In this document: in pieces, positions 25,145 through 34,537 of the stretch
Layout: the number at the start of each line of letters is the position of its first letter
How positions within the stretch are numbered: position 1 is the stretch's first letter
Assembly: GCF_014698505.1 (NCBI RefSeq)
Contig: NZ_JACJTD010000023.1
Span: 62,001-126,000 of the forward strand
Length of the DNA stretch: 64,000 bases
Direction: 5' to 3'
Source of the DNA: Nostoc foliaceum FACHB-393
Lineage (GTDB): Bacteria > Cyanobacteriota > Cyanobacteriia > Cyanobacteriales > Nostocaceae
Translations under genes and position numbers: made by a program
Notes under the pieces: model-generated
What the model saw: the letters and a program-made list of their open reading frames with translations, nothing else
The model's database searches: none
What the model was told of the DNA's origin: nothing

Positions 25145-27658
25145 TTACGTCAAAATCGCCCCACCCATTAACCGTTCATATCGATATTTCAACTCTTCTT
25201 TCATCAAATACCAGCGCTCTAAAGTTACATCCATTTCTATTATTTTTTCTGCTGCTTGCCGTGCTAAAAGTAAAACTTCCTCATCTTCAACCAAACTTGC
25301 TAAGGTAAAATCTGGCACTCCAGATTGACGAGTTCCCAGCACTTGCCCAGGTCCACGAAAACGCATATCCATTTCTGAGATGAAAAAACCATCCTGAGAT
25401 TGTTCCAACACCTTCAAACGTTGTTGAGCATCAGGACTTCTGGAACTGCTCATCAATAGACAGTAAGACTGAGCCGCGCCACGACCGACACGCCCCCGCA
25501 GTTGGTGGAGTTGCGATAAGCCAAATCGTTCCGCATTTTCAATGAGCATTACTGTAGCGTTAGGTACGTCTACTCCTACCTCAACAACGGTCGTAGAAAC
25601 TAATATCTGTGTTTGGTTATCACGAAATTTGGTAATCGCTTCATCCTTATCGGCTGAACTCATGCGACCGTGCAGCAGCCCTACTTGAAAGTCAGGAAAA
25701 ACGCTTTCTTGTAGCTTTTGATGCTCCTCGGTTGCCGATCGCAGATCCAGTTTTTCTGATTCTTCTACCAAAGGCAAAACCACGTACACTTGTCTACCTT
25801 GGGCAATTTCTCGGCGCATGAGGTCGTAAGCATGGTTGCGTTGCTGACCTGACAATACTGTTGTCTGAATCTTTTGCCGTCCTGGTGGTAACTCATCAAT
25901 CTGGCTCACATCCAAATCCCCGTGTATCGTCAGTGCTAAGGTTCGGGGAATGGGAGTGGCTGTCATAGTCAACACATGAGGTTGCTCACCTTTTTGCTGC
26001 AAACGCGCCCGTTGTTCTACCCCAAAGCGATGCTGCTCATCAATCACCACTAATCCCAATTGATGGAAGTTTACGGGGTCTTGAATTAAGGCGTGGGTTC
26101 CCACTAATAGAGGTAATTCACCAGTTCCTAACTGAGAATGTATTTGTCTTCGTTTAGCAGTTTTAGTAGAACCTGTCAGTAATTCCACTGGTAAATGCAA
26201 GAGGTTAAACCAGCTAACTAACTTGCGATAATGTTGTTCTGCTAAAACTTCTGTAGGAGCCATCAGCGCCGCTTGGTAGCCAGATTGAATTGCTGCGAGG
26301 ATAGCTAGCACAGCGACGACTGTTTTACCGGAACCGACATCGCCTTGCACCAAACGATTCATTGGTACAGGTTTTTGCAAATCATTGAGGATATCGTTGA
26401 GAACTCTTTGCTGTGCGCCAGTGAGTTGAAAAGGCAGTATTTCGTGGAATTTCTCTACAAGTTGACCGCGTGGAACTAGTATGGCGCTGGTTTGAATCGC
26501 TTTTGCTTGCTGCTGACGTTGCAATAACCCAAGTTGTAGATAGAAAAATTCATCAAAAACTAGGCGACGACGGGCAACTTGTAAGGCGGCGCTATCGCTG
26601 GGAAAATGGATGTTAGCGATCGCATCTTTCAATTCCATCAAACCATACTTTTGCCGCAAACCACTTGGCAGAGGGTCTTTCAGGTTAGCCGCAGCTGGTA
26701 AAGCAGCTATTACCGCCTGTCGCACTGTATTCGCCACCACACCCTCAGTCAATCCATAAATTGGCACCACCCGCCCAATATTCAGCGACTCAATCGAATC
26801 TCCTGGATTTGCCAAAACCTCTAGTTCTGGATTATCCAATGTCAAGCCGTATTTACTTTCTTTTACCAACCCACACGCCGCCAGAATACTACCTACTGGA
26901 TAACGGCGTTTTAAACTTTCTTGCCAAGCGCGACTGCTAAAGCGCGTACCTGCGTAAAAACGACCAATTTTGATTTGACCGCTATTATCTTTTACTACCA
27001 GTTCTAAAATTGATAATTTCTGATTTTTAGGGCTAGTAAAGCAGTTGCAACGCTTCACTGTAGCCACTATTGTCACCGTTTCACCCGCCTGTAACTCGCG
27101 GATATTCACCTGACGCGCATAATCAATATGGTCACGAGGATAGTAGAAAAGCAAGTCACGGACGGTATGTAAACCAAGCCGTGCCAAATTATCAGCTTTT
27201 TTGAAGCCTATTTCTGGTAAATCACTGAGTTTTTGTTCAATGTTCGGGGCAAGCCTCCGACTCACCTCAGAGATGATTTTAGATTTTGGGTCACGCCTTT
27301 GGTGCGCTGGAAGCGCAACTTGGATTTTGGATTGATAAGTTTTCCCTTGCTCCCCTGCTCCCCTGCTCCCCTGCTTCCCCTGCTCCTCTTGCTGTAGTTG
27401 GGAGAGATACCTACGAGTCTCTGCTACTAAATGTTGTCTTTCTTCCAGTGCTAGATGTGGATAACTAGCAAATTGCACCGCTAGTCCTTGCCAACGGCGG
27501 CGTTCAGTTTGGGGTAAGCCTGTTGGGAATTTACCCAAAGTCAGGCTAAGAAATTCACTGAAGCGGTATTGTCTGCCCACCAAGTCTGTAAAGCCATGTT
27601 CGGCTTCTATTGCCAAGGCTTTGTGCAATCGTATCCAATCTGGTTTTTCATTAGTCAT
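25145..27658 (-). CDS. recG: ATP-dependent DNA helicase RecG
   Basis: 837 residues, longer than the ~690 of E. coli because of an N-terminal extension usual in cyanobacteria. An OB-fold wedge domain (around 185-270) is followed by helicase motifs: Walker A QGDVGSGKT (near 440), VVIDEQHRFG, TMTATPIPRTL, and QLRGRVGRG. RecG remodels stalled forks and Holliday junctions. Between the N-terminal part and the wedge (about residues 86-132) lies a low-complexity insert, EEQGKQGSRGAGEQGK, encoded by a tandem octamer repeat kept in frame. Confidence 0.97.
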   Translation of the reverse strand: MTNEKPDWIRLHKALAIEAEHGFTDLVGRQYRFSEFLSLTLGKFPTGLPQTERRRWQGLAVQFASYPHLALEERQHLVAETRRYLSQLQQEEQGKQGSRGAGEQGKTYQSKIQVALPAHQRRDPKSKIISEVSRRLAPNIEQKLSDLPEIGFKKADNLARLGLHTVRDLLFYYPRDHIDYARQVNIRELQAGETVTIVATVKRCNCFTSPKNQKLSILELVVKDNSGQIKIGRFYAGTRFSSRAWQESLKRRYPVGSILAACGLVKESKYGLTLDNPELEVLANPGDSIESLNIGRVVPIYGLTEGVVANTVRQAVIAALPAAANLKDPLPSGLRQKYGLMELKDAIANIHFPSDSAALQVARRRLVFDEFFYLQLGLLQRQQQAKAIQTSAILVPRGQLVEKFHEILPFQLTGAQQRVLNDILNDLQKPVPMNRLVQGDVGSGKTVVAVLAILAAIQSGYQAALMAPTEVLAEQHYRKLVSWFNLLHLPVELLTGSTKTAKRRQIHSQLGTGELPLLVGTHALIQDPVNFHQLGLVVIDEQHRFGVEQRARLQQKGEQPHVLTMTATPIPRTLALTIHGDLDVSQIDELPPGRQKIQTTVLSGQQRNHAYDLMRREIAQGRQVYVVLPLVEESEKLDLRSATEEHQKLQESVFPDFQVGLLHGRMSSADKDEAITKFRDNQTQILVSTTVVEVGVDVPNATVMLIENAERFGLSQLHQLRGRVGRGAAQSYCLLMSSSRSPDAQQRLKVLEQSQDGFFISEMDMRFRGPGQVLGTRQSGVPDFTLASLVEDEEVLLLARQAAEKIIEMDVTLERWYLMKEELKYRYERLMGGAILT
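27346..27391. repeat. Octamer tandem repeat inside recG
   Basis: Units TCCCCTGC repeated three times with degenerate units either side, encoding the Gly/Gln/Glu-rich insert of RecG. Three octamers (24 bp) keep the frame. Confidence 0.8.
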
Positions 27659-27673
27659 TGGTCAATAGACATG

Positions 27674-27734
27674 GGAGTGAGGAGTTAGGAGTTAGGAATA
27701 AATAACTCATAACTCATAATTCATAACTCATAAC
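27674..27734. repeat. Heptamers between recG and the next gene
   Basis: AGTTAGG-type units, then AACTCAT repeated about five times (one AATTCAT), ending right at the stop of the upstream-lying 287-residue gene. Confidence 0.75.
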
Positions 27735-27735
27735 T

Positions 27736-28599
27736 TTATTCAAACCAACTAGCACGCCATGCAGCTTCAGCTTCAGCGACTGCCCTTTCTCGATGTTTTT
27801 TTTGATACTCTCGTCCTAGCTTGTTTAGCTGAACTAAAATACTGCGGATTTGTCTACGCTCAGAGGAAAGTGTCACATCAGCAAATTCAATTTCTCCTAG
27901 CCGCAGGTTAATAGCCATAATTTGCGTCAGCCCAGAATCTTCTGACTGCTGCTCATTTTCAATTTCAATTACTAAGTTTAATAAGTTGGGTGGTCCTGGC
28001 ATTACCTCGGCAGACGCTTCTGATGCAGCAGCGGCTGCGGCTGCTAAAATCGGTTCTGGTAATTTTTTGGGTAATACTCCAGCTTTTTGTAATAGAAGAT
28101 TAGCGTCATGCGAAAGTTTTTTCAGTATCTCTTGCATGACCTCTTCTAAGTTCTGTTGCCATTTTGCTAGTTCCATAGGATTAGAAGTGTCGGCGGTGAG
28201 AGACTTAGAATTAGAGGTGTCCAAAAGTCTAGAAGCTGAAGAGGATGTTACTCCCTCATCCCCCTCATCTTCCTCATCTTCCTCATCTTCCTCATCTCCC
28301 TTATCTACCCCAGCTTCCTCACTTTTAATACAAGTGAGCAACTGTTCAGCTGCCACTTGACCTAGCTTGCGGATGGCTTGTTGCAATTGTTGGCGCTGAT
28401 TCAATGACAAATGCAGAAAGTTTTCGGGATATCCTTGGGTACAGAGATGGTAACTCGCCAGAATCAGCTGTTTTCGTACAGCTAGCCCCAAGGTGTCTAG
28501 ATAACTAGCATAAGCGCTTTGTAGTTCTACTGCGATCGCCCGAATCGCTTCTTTCAGTGCTGCAATATCCCGTTCAATTCGCTCGATTGCTCTTGCCAT
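27736..28599 (-). CDS. Hypothetical protein with acidic repeat and coiled coil
   Basis: 287 residues, not recognised as a named family but looks like a conserved cyanobacterial protein. N-terminal helices (1-95: RIERDIAALKEAIRAIAVEL...) and C-terminal helices (LRLGEIEFADVTLSSERRQI...YQKKHRERAVAEAEAAW) flank a variable middle. The middle holds an acidic run GDEEDEEDEEDEGDEG coded by CCTCATCTT repeats (28250-28310), then a Ser/Thr linker and an alanine run (AAAAAAASEAS). It lies upstream of recG on the same strand, 77 bp away. Confidence 0.75.
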   Translation of the reverse strand: MARAIERIERDIAALKEAIRAIAVELQSAYASYLDTLGLAVRKQLILASYHLCTQGYPENFLHLSLNQRQQLQQAIRKLGQVAAEQLLTCIKSEEAGVDKGDEEDEEDEEDEGDEGVTSSSASRLLDTSNSKSLTADTSNPMELAKWQQNLEEVMQEILKKLSHDANLLLQKAGVLPKKLPEPILAAAAAAASEASAEVMPGPPNLLNLVIEIENEQQSEDSGLTQIMAINLRLGEIEFADVTLSSERRQIRSILVQLNKLGREYQKKHRERAVAEAEAAWRASWFE

Positions 28600-28725
28600 A
28601 TCTTTTCGTTCTTGTCCATGTGAACTATTACATAGTACAAATGTACAAATTTATTTTAGGATAACTTTCCAGAGGATTTTAGATTTTAAATTAAATGCGA
28701 TATTTAGCATCTCTATTAAAAAAAC

Positions 28726-28752
28726 ACAGGTCAGGCTATTTGCTTGACCTGT
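28726..28752 (-). terminator. Terminator of rpsB-tsf
   Basis: Stem ACAGGTCA/TGACCTGT, 8 bp; on the minus strand it is followed by G then seven T. It lies 67 bp past the tsf stop. Confidence 0.9.
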
Positions 28753-28818
28753 TTGGTAAATAGTCATTAGTCACTTGTCCTTGGTAAAAACTAATGACGA
28801 ATGACTAATAACTAAGTA

Positions 28819-29763
28819 TTACTTGCTGCCCATTTGTGCAGCGACTTCATCAGCAAAGCTAATTTCTTGCTTTTCAATGCCTTCGCCCAGTATATAGCGG
28901 ACAAAGCGGGTCACTTGAATCTCTTCGCCTAATTGCGCCTTCACTTGCTTCACCAAGTCTTCCACGGAAATACTTTGATCGCGAATGTAAGGTTGATCGA
29001 GCAAAGTCAATTCTTTCAGGCGTTTTTCAATTCGTCCCTGAACAATTTTTTCTTTGATGTTATCTGGCTTGTTCGCCAAATCATCCTTGCCCATTTCAAT
29101 ATCTTTTTCTTTTTGGGCAACTTCGGCGGGGATTTGGTCTACGCTCACATACTCGACATTTGGACAAGCCGCAACTTGCATTGCAGTGTTCCGTGCCAAG
29201 CTTTGGAACTCTTGATTGGTAGCGACTGACTCAGTTTGAGAACCCAGTTCTACCAATACACCAACTCGACCGCCAGTGTGAATGTAGCTGTCTACTATAC
29301 CTTGTGTGCCTTCTGCTAGTGCAAAATTGATAAAGCGACGCACTTGGATATTTTCACCGAGCGTAGCAATCGTTTGCTTGATGAATTCTTCTACAGTCCC
29401 GCTTGCACTATCAGCATACTTTTGAGCCAACAAAGACTCAACACTATCAGCAGTCGCTGCTTGCTTTGCCAGGTTCTTAACTAAAGCTTTAAAAGCCTCG
29501 TTACGAGCAACAAAGTCGGTTTGGCAGTTGACTTCTATGAGTACACCCACTCGACCACCGGGCTGAATGTAAGTATCTACTAGACCTTCTGCCGCAACGC
29601 GATCGCTTTTTGCCCCCGCCTTAGAGATGCCCTTTTTCCGTAGCCAGTCTGCGGCTTCTTCTACGTTGCCTTCAGTCTCTATCAGCGCTTTTTTGCAGTC
29701 CATCATGCCGGCACCAGTTTTTTGGCGTAGCTCTTGGACGAGTTTTGCAGATATTTCCGCCAT
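28819..29763 (-). CDS. tsf: Translation elongation factor Ts
   Basis: 314 residues. The family signatures are near the N-terminus: LRQKTGAGMMDCKKAL and IEVNCQTDFVARNEAF. It exchanges GDP for GTP on EF-Tu. Cyanobacterial EF-Ts has a repeated core: GGRVGVLIEVNCQTDFVA and GGRVGVLVELGSQTESVA are two copies of the same segment. Encoded downstream of rpsB, the standard order, with 217 bp between. Confidence 0.97.
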   Translation of the reverse strand: MAEISAKLVQELRQKTGAGMMDCKKALIETEGNVEEAADWLRKKGISKAGAKSDRVAAEGLVDTYIQPGGRVGVLIEVNCQTDFVARNEAFKALVKNLAKQAATADSVESLLAQKYADSASGTVEEFIKQTIATLGENIQVRRFINFALAEGTQGIVDSYIHTGGRVGVLVELGSQTESVATNQEFQSLARNTAMQVAACPNVEYVSVDQIPAEVAQKEKDIEMGKDDLANKPDNIKEKIVQGRIEKRLKELTLLDQPYIRDQSISVEDLVKQVKAQLGEEIQVTRFVRYILGEGIEKQEISFADEVAAQMGSK

Positions 29764-29980
29764 GTTGCCTCAATTCCTAACTTGACCTCGAGTTGTAATC
29801 GCTCACGGGTGTTGAGTATTTCTATCTTACTCAGGGCTGGGGGAGAAAAAATAATGAAGTTATAAGGTATGAGTTTTTTCTTCTCTACCTTTGCCTACCA
29901 TTTGCCGTAGGCTAGGGCGGCTTGCTGTTACTCTGCCAGTCACCGCCCTCCTTCGGACACTTGCTTCACCCCTGCTTTAT

Positions 29981-30775
29981 TTATTCCTCTGTTTCCTCGT
30001 CGGGAATTACAGCGTCAGTATATTCGGTTTCTTCGTAGTCTTCGTCATACTCACCACCGTCGTAATCTTCGTAATCCTCTTCAGCATCCAGCTGACCGTG
30101 ACGACCTTCATAAATGGCATCCGCCAATTTTCCAACTATCAGCTTAATTGACCTGATAGCATCGTCGTTAGCTGGGATGGGAATATCTACTACATCTGGG
30201 TCACAGTTTGTATCCAGCATGGACACAATCGGAATATTCAGCTTTTGACATTCTTGAACTGCGTTATACTCCCGCCGTTGGTCTACAATTACCACGATAT
30301 CGGGCACTTTGCGCATTGTTTTAATGCCGCCTAAGTATTTCTGAAGCTTCGTCATTTCCCGACGTAGCATTGATGCTTCTTTTTTCGGTAATAAATCTAG
30401 TGCGCCAGTTTCCTCACGGCGTTCTAAATCTTTCAGACGGTCTACCCGTGTTTTGATGGTTGCCCAGTTGGTCAACATTCCGCCCAACCAGCGTTGGTTA
30501 ATATAGTGGGAACCACAACGGCTAGCTTCTTGGGCAATAATTCCAGCTGCTTGGCGCTTAGTGCCAACGAAAAGAAACTTCTTCCCTTGTTCTGCGTGCG
30601 ATCGCATGTAGTTGTAAGCATTATCCATTAACTGGGCAGTTTGCACCAAGTCGATGATATGTACACCATTGCGGGAAGTATAAATGTAAGGAGACATTTT
30701 TGGGTTCCAACGCCGGGTCTGATGCCCAAAGTGAACCCCTGACTCCATCATTTGAGCCAATGAAACTACTGGCAT
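29981..30775 (-). CDS. rpsB: 30S ribosomal protein S2
   Basis: 264 residues from MPVVSLAQMMESGVHFGHQT. Family motifs: RRWNPKMSPYIYTSRNGVHI and GIKTMRKVPDIVVIVDQRRE. The acidic tail (EEDYEDYDGGEYDEDYEETE...) is long, as in related cyanobacteria. AGGAG precedes the ATG at 30775, which decides the start over an in-frame ATG at 30826. Operon with tsf. Confidence 0.97.
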   Translation of the reverse strand: MPVVSLAQMMESGVHFGHQTRRWNPKMSPYIYTSRNGVHIIDLVQTAQLMDNAYNYMRSHAEQGKKFLFVGTKRQAAGIIAQEASRCGSHYINQRWLGGMLTNWATIKTRVDRLKDLERREETGALDLLPKKEASMLRREMTKLQKYLGGIKTMRKVPDIVVIVDQRREYNAVQECQKLNIPIVSMLDTNCDPDVVDIPIPANDDAIRSIKLIVGKLADAIYEGRHGQLDAEEDYEDYDGGEYDEDYEETEYTDAVIPDEETEE

Positions 30776-30930
30776 ATATTTTCTAACTCCTATTCGGGTT
30801 AAACCTCCATCCAAGCGTATTTCCAACTGGAAACACCCGAATTCTTAGATGTGCGAGATTATTAGTTAACCATACTAGGTTAACACATTATGTTGACATG
30901 TAGATTGATTGACAGAGCGAGGGCAATAAA

Positions 30931-30965
30931 ATAGCGCTGCCCACTCAACAATTGGGAAGCGCTAT
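30931..30965 (-). terminator. Terminator after the 55-residue ORF
   Basis: ATAGCGCT...AGCGCTAT with inner CCCA/TGGG pairing, followed on the minus strand by TTTTATT. Confidence 0.8.
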
Positions 30966-31001
30966 GCTTGCTAGTGATGAAAATGTTGCTGTTTGAAACA
31001 T

Positions 31002-31169
31002 CTACTCGCGGTCTTCTTGATCCTTGGGCTTAGGTTTTTGTCGCCGTTGTTCGATCTGGTCGTCAATAGTTTCTCTCATTTTCCGATCAGCAGCGTCCAT
31101 CGCAGAATACTTAAAGCGGTTGATTACGCCACTGAACAAGTTGCCAAAGAATCTTTCAATTTCTTGCAT
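31002..31169 (-). CDS. Small basic/acidic helical protein, 55 residues
   Basis: Reads MQEIERFFGNLFSGVINRFK, YSAMDAADRKMRETIDDQIE, then QRRQKPKPKDQEDRE. It is an amphipathic helix-rich protein with a charged tail; no family recognised. GAGG lies about 9 bp before the ATG and a strong terminator lies downstream (30931-30965), so it appears to be a complete short transcription unit rather than chance. Confidence 0.7.
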   Translation of the reverse strand: MQEIERFFGNLFSGVINRFKYSAMDAADRKMRETIDDQIEQRRQKPKPKDQEDRE

Positions 31170-31979
31170 AATTTTATACCTCGATATTTAAAGGTAAATT
31201 TTTGACTCTACATTGGTCTTGGACTTTCAAGTGGAAGTTGGAAATAAAACGCTAACCTGTCCTAGAAGTATCTATTTGTCTCTGAGCGTCTCTGAGTGCT
31301 TAAAGGTCTAGCGGTTTATTTATCCCTTTGATTCAGTTTTGCTTGCGAATTACTGTATAAAACAGTCTTCTCAATTAAATCAGTATTGTTGAGACTTACT
31401 AGATTGAAACGCTATAGACACTCATCTATTGTATTCTGTCTAAGGTAATAAATGTAGCAAAGACGCAGGTAACAAATTGTTTACTTGGCATTTAGCTGAG
31501 ATATAACCAAAAACCTGCAAGTTGATCTGAAAAGGCTTGATTTTCTGTTGTAAATTATGGGTGAAAAACTTAGATATAGCAAATTTTCCAACCCAGACAG
31601 GATAAAGTTTTATAACCCGTCTTGCAGAAAACTACACATATATCGATTTCATGTATTGTCTAAAATACTACTCATTTCTTGCTGATAACGCTTGGGAGTT
31701 ATGTGTAGTATTTAAAACACAGATGTCACAAAAACATTGGTGATTTTAATAAAGTTAGATTGGTGATTTTAATAAAGTTAGAGATGTTAGTACCTAAAAG
31801 GGAATTTTAACTAAAGCTGTAAACTGCGTGAAGAGTGCCTTAATTCTACTTCACCGATTATGAGTATTATTACTCGTCAGGAAAGTGGAAGAAGTGTAAA
31901 ATTATAATATTGTGGGCAATCTGGGTTGTCTTTACTACAGCGTGCAGCAATTTTTATAGTCCAGCGACGACCCTGTGTG
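31170..31979. other. Long intergenic region, no gene seen
   Basis: About 800 bp, AT-rich and stop-rich in all frames. Only the 23-bp tandem repeat at 31737-31782 stands out. Promoter of the small protein is at the left side. Confidence 0.5.
31737..31782. repeat. Exact 23-bp tandem duplication
   Basis: Two identical 23-bp units beginning TTGGTGATTTTAATAAAG, at 31737-31759 and 31760-31782. Confidence 0.95.
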
Positions 31980-32720
31980 TTACTCAATAGTATCGGGGTC
32001 TACATTGAGCGATCGCAACCTTGCCTTTAACTGCTCTATCTGCAATTCTGCCTGTTCTGCTCGTTGACGTTCTTGTTCTGCTCGTTGGCGTTCTTGTTCT
32101 ACTAGTTTTTCTGCCTGCTGTCTTGCTAAAACTTCCTGTCGTAAAGCTTCTACCAGTTCATCAGGAATCAGTAATTTTTCACCCGTATCCTCTCGATAAA
32201 ACCCAATTAGCCTTTCCTCAACTACCAAGCGTAGTTGTAACGGTTCACTGCGTCCATCTTGTATAGGTTCGTAGATTTCTCCCCGCAAGCGATAGCCACG
32301 TAGCTGCTGTTCTACCCACTCGCCTTTAGGGTCAAATAGCCAGTATTCCTTGACGCCTAGCTGCTCATAGAGGGTCTTTTTGAAGATTTCGTCTTGTCCC
32401 TTAGTACCAAAGGATGTCATTTCAAAAATAACTGTTGGTACTTGGCCCTCTTCCCAGATTTTATAGTTGTCCCGACCGCCAGATGCAACATCAAAAATCA
32501 CCATCACATCTGGAGCTACCCGCAACTTGGGAAAGCCTTGTGCATAGTAAAGAAATTGATTTGCCAATACTGTTGCCTGACGATTTGCCAGATACTGTTT
32601 CAGGACTTCCAAAGTAGTTAGCAAAGCATAAAGGTGGTCGTAGGTTTCTGCCACTGGTTGACCATCAGCACTAGGGTAGAAGATTTCTGATTCGACATTA
32701 ACAGGTACAGTAGCCGTCAT
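31980..32720 (-). CDS. Uma2-family putative restriction endonuclease (DUF820)
   Basis: 246 residues. The Uma2/DUF820 fold, related to PD-(D/E)xK nucleases, is shown by VAPDVMVIFDV, PTVIFEMTSFGTK and LYEQLGVKEYWLFDP. The C-terminus (about 195-240) is a coiled coil with repeated ERQRAEQ units. The family is highly duplicated in cyanobacteria and its role is unclear; no methylase is nearby, so a restriction function is not supported. Confidence 0.9.
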   Translation of the reverse strand: MTATVPVNVESEIFYPSADGQPVAETYDHLYALLTTLEVLKQYLANRQATVLANQFLYYAQGFPKLRVAPDVMVIFDVASGGRDNYKIWEEGQVPTVIFEMTSFGTKGQDEIFKKTLYEQLGVKEYWLFDPKGEWVEQQLRGYRLRGEIYEPIQDGRSEPLQLRLVVEERLIGFYREDTGEKLLIPDELVEALRQEVLARQQAEKLVEQERQRAEQERQRAEQAELQIEQLKARLRSLNVDPDTIE

Positions 32721-32770
32721 GGTTGTAAAATCAGTGCTACGAGATTATTGTAGAATAACTCTACTTCTCC

Positions 32771-33568
32771 CTAAATTGGGATGTACAAGCTTTTCAAAAT
32801 ATAACTAGATAACTCACAAAATCCTTCGCCTTCGGTAGCGTTAGTAATGTAAGCAGGGTGATATTTTAACTGATTTACATATTCCAGCACATTGGCCACG
32901 CCTACAGAAACAGGAAAATAACGCCGATCAAATAAACTTTCATCATTGGGACTATCGCCCACAGTAACAATTTGTTCTGATGAATACTGGGGCAAATATT
33001 CGCGCAATACCTGCAACAATCCCACAGCTTTATCTTGTCCTTGGGGTTTAATGTGACACTGCACGTTGCTATAAGTAAATCCCCAACCCATTTGTTGACA
33101 GAGATTATCTAGGGTTTTTAGTTCGTCTTCACGCAAACCAGCTACATCAAAAGTCCAGTCAGTGATACGAAACCGATTATCAGCAGATTCTTGGATTTGA
33201 GGAAATTTAGTTTGTAAATTCTCAAAAGTCATAGCCAAGTGCTGGCGATGTTTAGCTAAATCGGCAATGGGTGTTAAGACTACTGGTTTTTTGTTCCCAG
33301 GGGGAAAGTACAAACCGCCATTTTCTGCCATAGCACCTGCCACTGGCATCAAGCTACTCAATCCACTCACCCACCCAGCAGAACGTCCTGTGACAATCAG
33401 CACCTTAATGTCAGCTGCTGCTAAATCCTCTAAAGCTTGCAGCAGTGCAGGAGTAAATTTTCCTCGTCTGGTTAACGTGCCATCCATATCTGTGGCTATC
33501 AGACGAATATTGCTCAGGCAAGTAGATGAAACCTCAGACAGAGCAGGGAGGTTCAAATGTCTGGACAT
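32771..33568 (-). CDS. HAD-superfamily phosphatase, IIB type
   Basis: 265 residues. Motif I ATDMDGTLT near residue 27, motif II IVTGRSAG, a cap domain, then motif III/IV VTVGDSPNDESLF with the magnesium-binding aspartates. This is the Cof/sucrose-phosphatase-like branch of HAD phosphatases, acting on a sugar phosphate or similar; the substrate is unknown. The gene stands between the Uma2 gene (same strand, 50 bp) and a divergent membrane protein. Confidence 0.88.
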   Translation of the reverse strand: MSRHLNLPALSEVSSTCLSNIRLIATDMDGTLTRRGKFTPALLQALEDLAAADIKVLIVTGRSAGWVSGLSSLMPVAGAMAENGGLYFPPGNKKPVVLTPIADLAKHRQHLAMTFENLQTKFPQIQESADNRFRITDWTFDVAGLREDELKTLDNLCQQMGWGFTYSNVQCHIKPQGQDKAVGLLQVLREYLPQYSSEQIVTVGDSPNDESLFDRRYFPVSVGVANVLEYVNQLKYHPAYITNATEGEGFCELSSYILKSLYIPI

Positions 33569-33672
33569 ATGTGGTTTGTAAAAAGCTGTAAAAAATATTA
33601 ATGATACAGCAAGATGGCATTGAAGATTTGGGCATCCTAAACATCAGGAGTCAAGTTTTTCAGTTTCCAACC

Positions 33673-34494
33673 ATGCCCACTTCGATGTTTCTTGCCCAAT
33701 CGCCAGGGTCAAAGCCTAAAAAAGCATCCCAGGAAGTGCCAGCAAGTAATCCTCAAATACCACCATTATTGTTGGTAACCTCTGGAGGACTGGCTTTAGC
33801 GGTGATTGCTTTAATTGTGTATAGTAAGCTCCAGATGAATCAGCTGGAGAAAAAACTTAAGTTTGAACAATTCCGCGCGCGAGAACTAGAGAAAAAATTT
33901 AAGCTGGCGCTGGAAACAATTCGCAAAATGGAAACTAATCCCGATTTGGTCAACTCACGGGACTTTAACCTAGATTATCTGCGAATGCGGATGTCAGAGG
34001 AGGTGTTTCATTTTGCAATCCTTAATCAAATAAAGATTCAGATCAAAGAAAAAGTTACTCAAGCCCTGCGTCCAAATCAAGCACAACTTGGATCAGTCGG
34101 AATTGCTAATAGCGCTGGACGGCAAGTAGATGAAATTTTTGATGTAGAGTATGAAACTGGTAGTCCAGGGAACTCTGCCAAGCGAGTACTGTTTCGCATT
34201 CAAATCCGGTTAATGAAGTTACCGACACAAGCAACTTCTGCGACTATTAGCCAAATTATTGACTGTATAGAAACTTACCTAAGCCCTATAGAAGACGAAG
34301 ATAGTTGGCAACCAACAATTCAAGGTCGGATTGCTACCATGCATTGGGATCAAAAGGCTAAACCTACGCCTCTACTGGTGCTGGAGCAATCGAATGAAGG
34401 CGTAAATGTGACTTTTCGTACTAGTCGCCAACCAAATGCCTCAACTCAACAAAAGCCACCTGGAATGAAAAAATCAGGCTCGGCTAGACAATAA
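33673..34494 (+). CDS. Membrane-anchored protein of unknown function
   Basis: About 273 residues from MPTSMFLAQ. One membrane helix (LLLVTSGGLALAVIALIVYS), then a coiled coil (KLQMNQLEKKLKFEQFRARE...), then a soluble domain with SEEVFHFAILNQIKIQIKEK. Not recognised as a named family; appears cyanobacterial. The frame is open back to 33601, but the start at 33673 fits better because the upstream part lacks character. Confidence 0.72.
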   Translation: MPTSMFLAQSPGSKPKKASQEVPASNPQIPPLLLVTSGGLALAVIALIVYSKLQMNQLEKKLKFEQFRARELEKKFKLALETIRKMETNPDLVNSRDFNLDYLRMRMSEEVFHFAILNQIKIQIKEKVTQALRPNQAQLGSVGIANSAGRQVDEIFDVEYETGSPGNSAKRVLFRIQIRLMKLPTQATSATISQIIDCIETYLSPIEDEDSWQPTIQGRIATMHWDQKAKPTPLLVLEQSNEGVNVTFRTSRQPNASTQQKPPGMKKSGSARQ

Positions 34495-34537
34495 TTATGG
34501 CTGTCATTAGTCATTCACAAAGGACAAATGACTAAAA

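Noticed and set aside
27286..27468. Plus-strand ORF over the recG octamer array
   Set aside because: Shadow of recG; the repeat explains the open frame.
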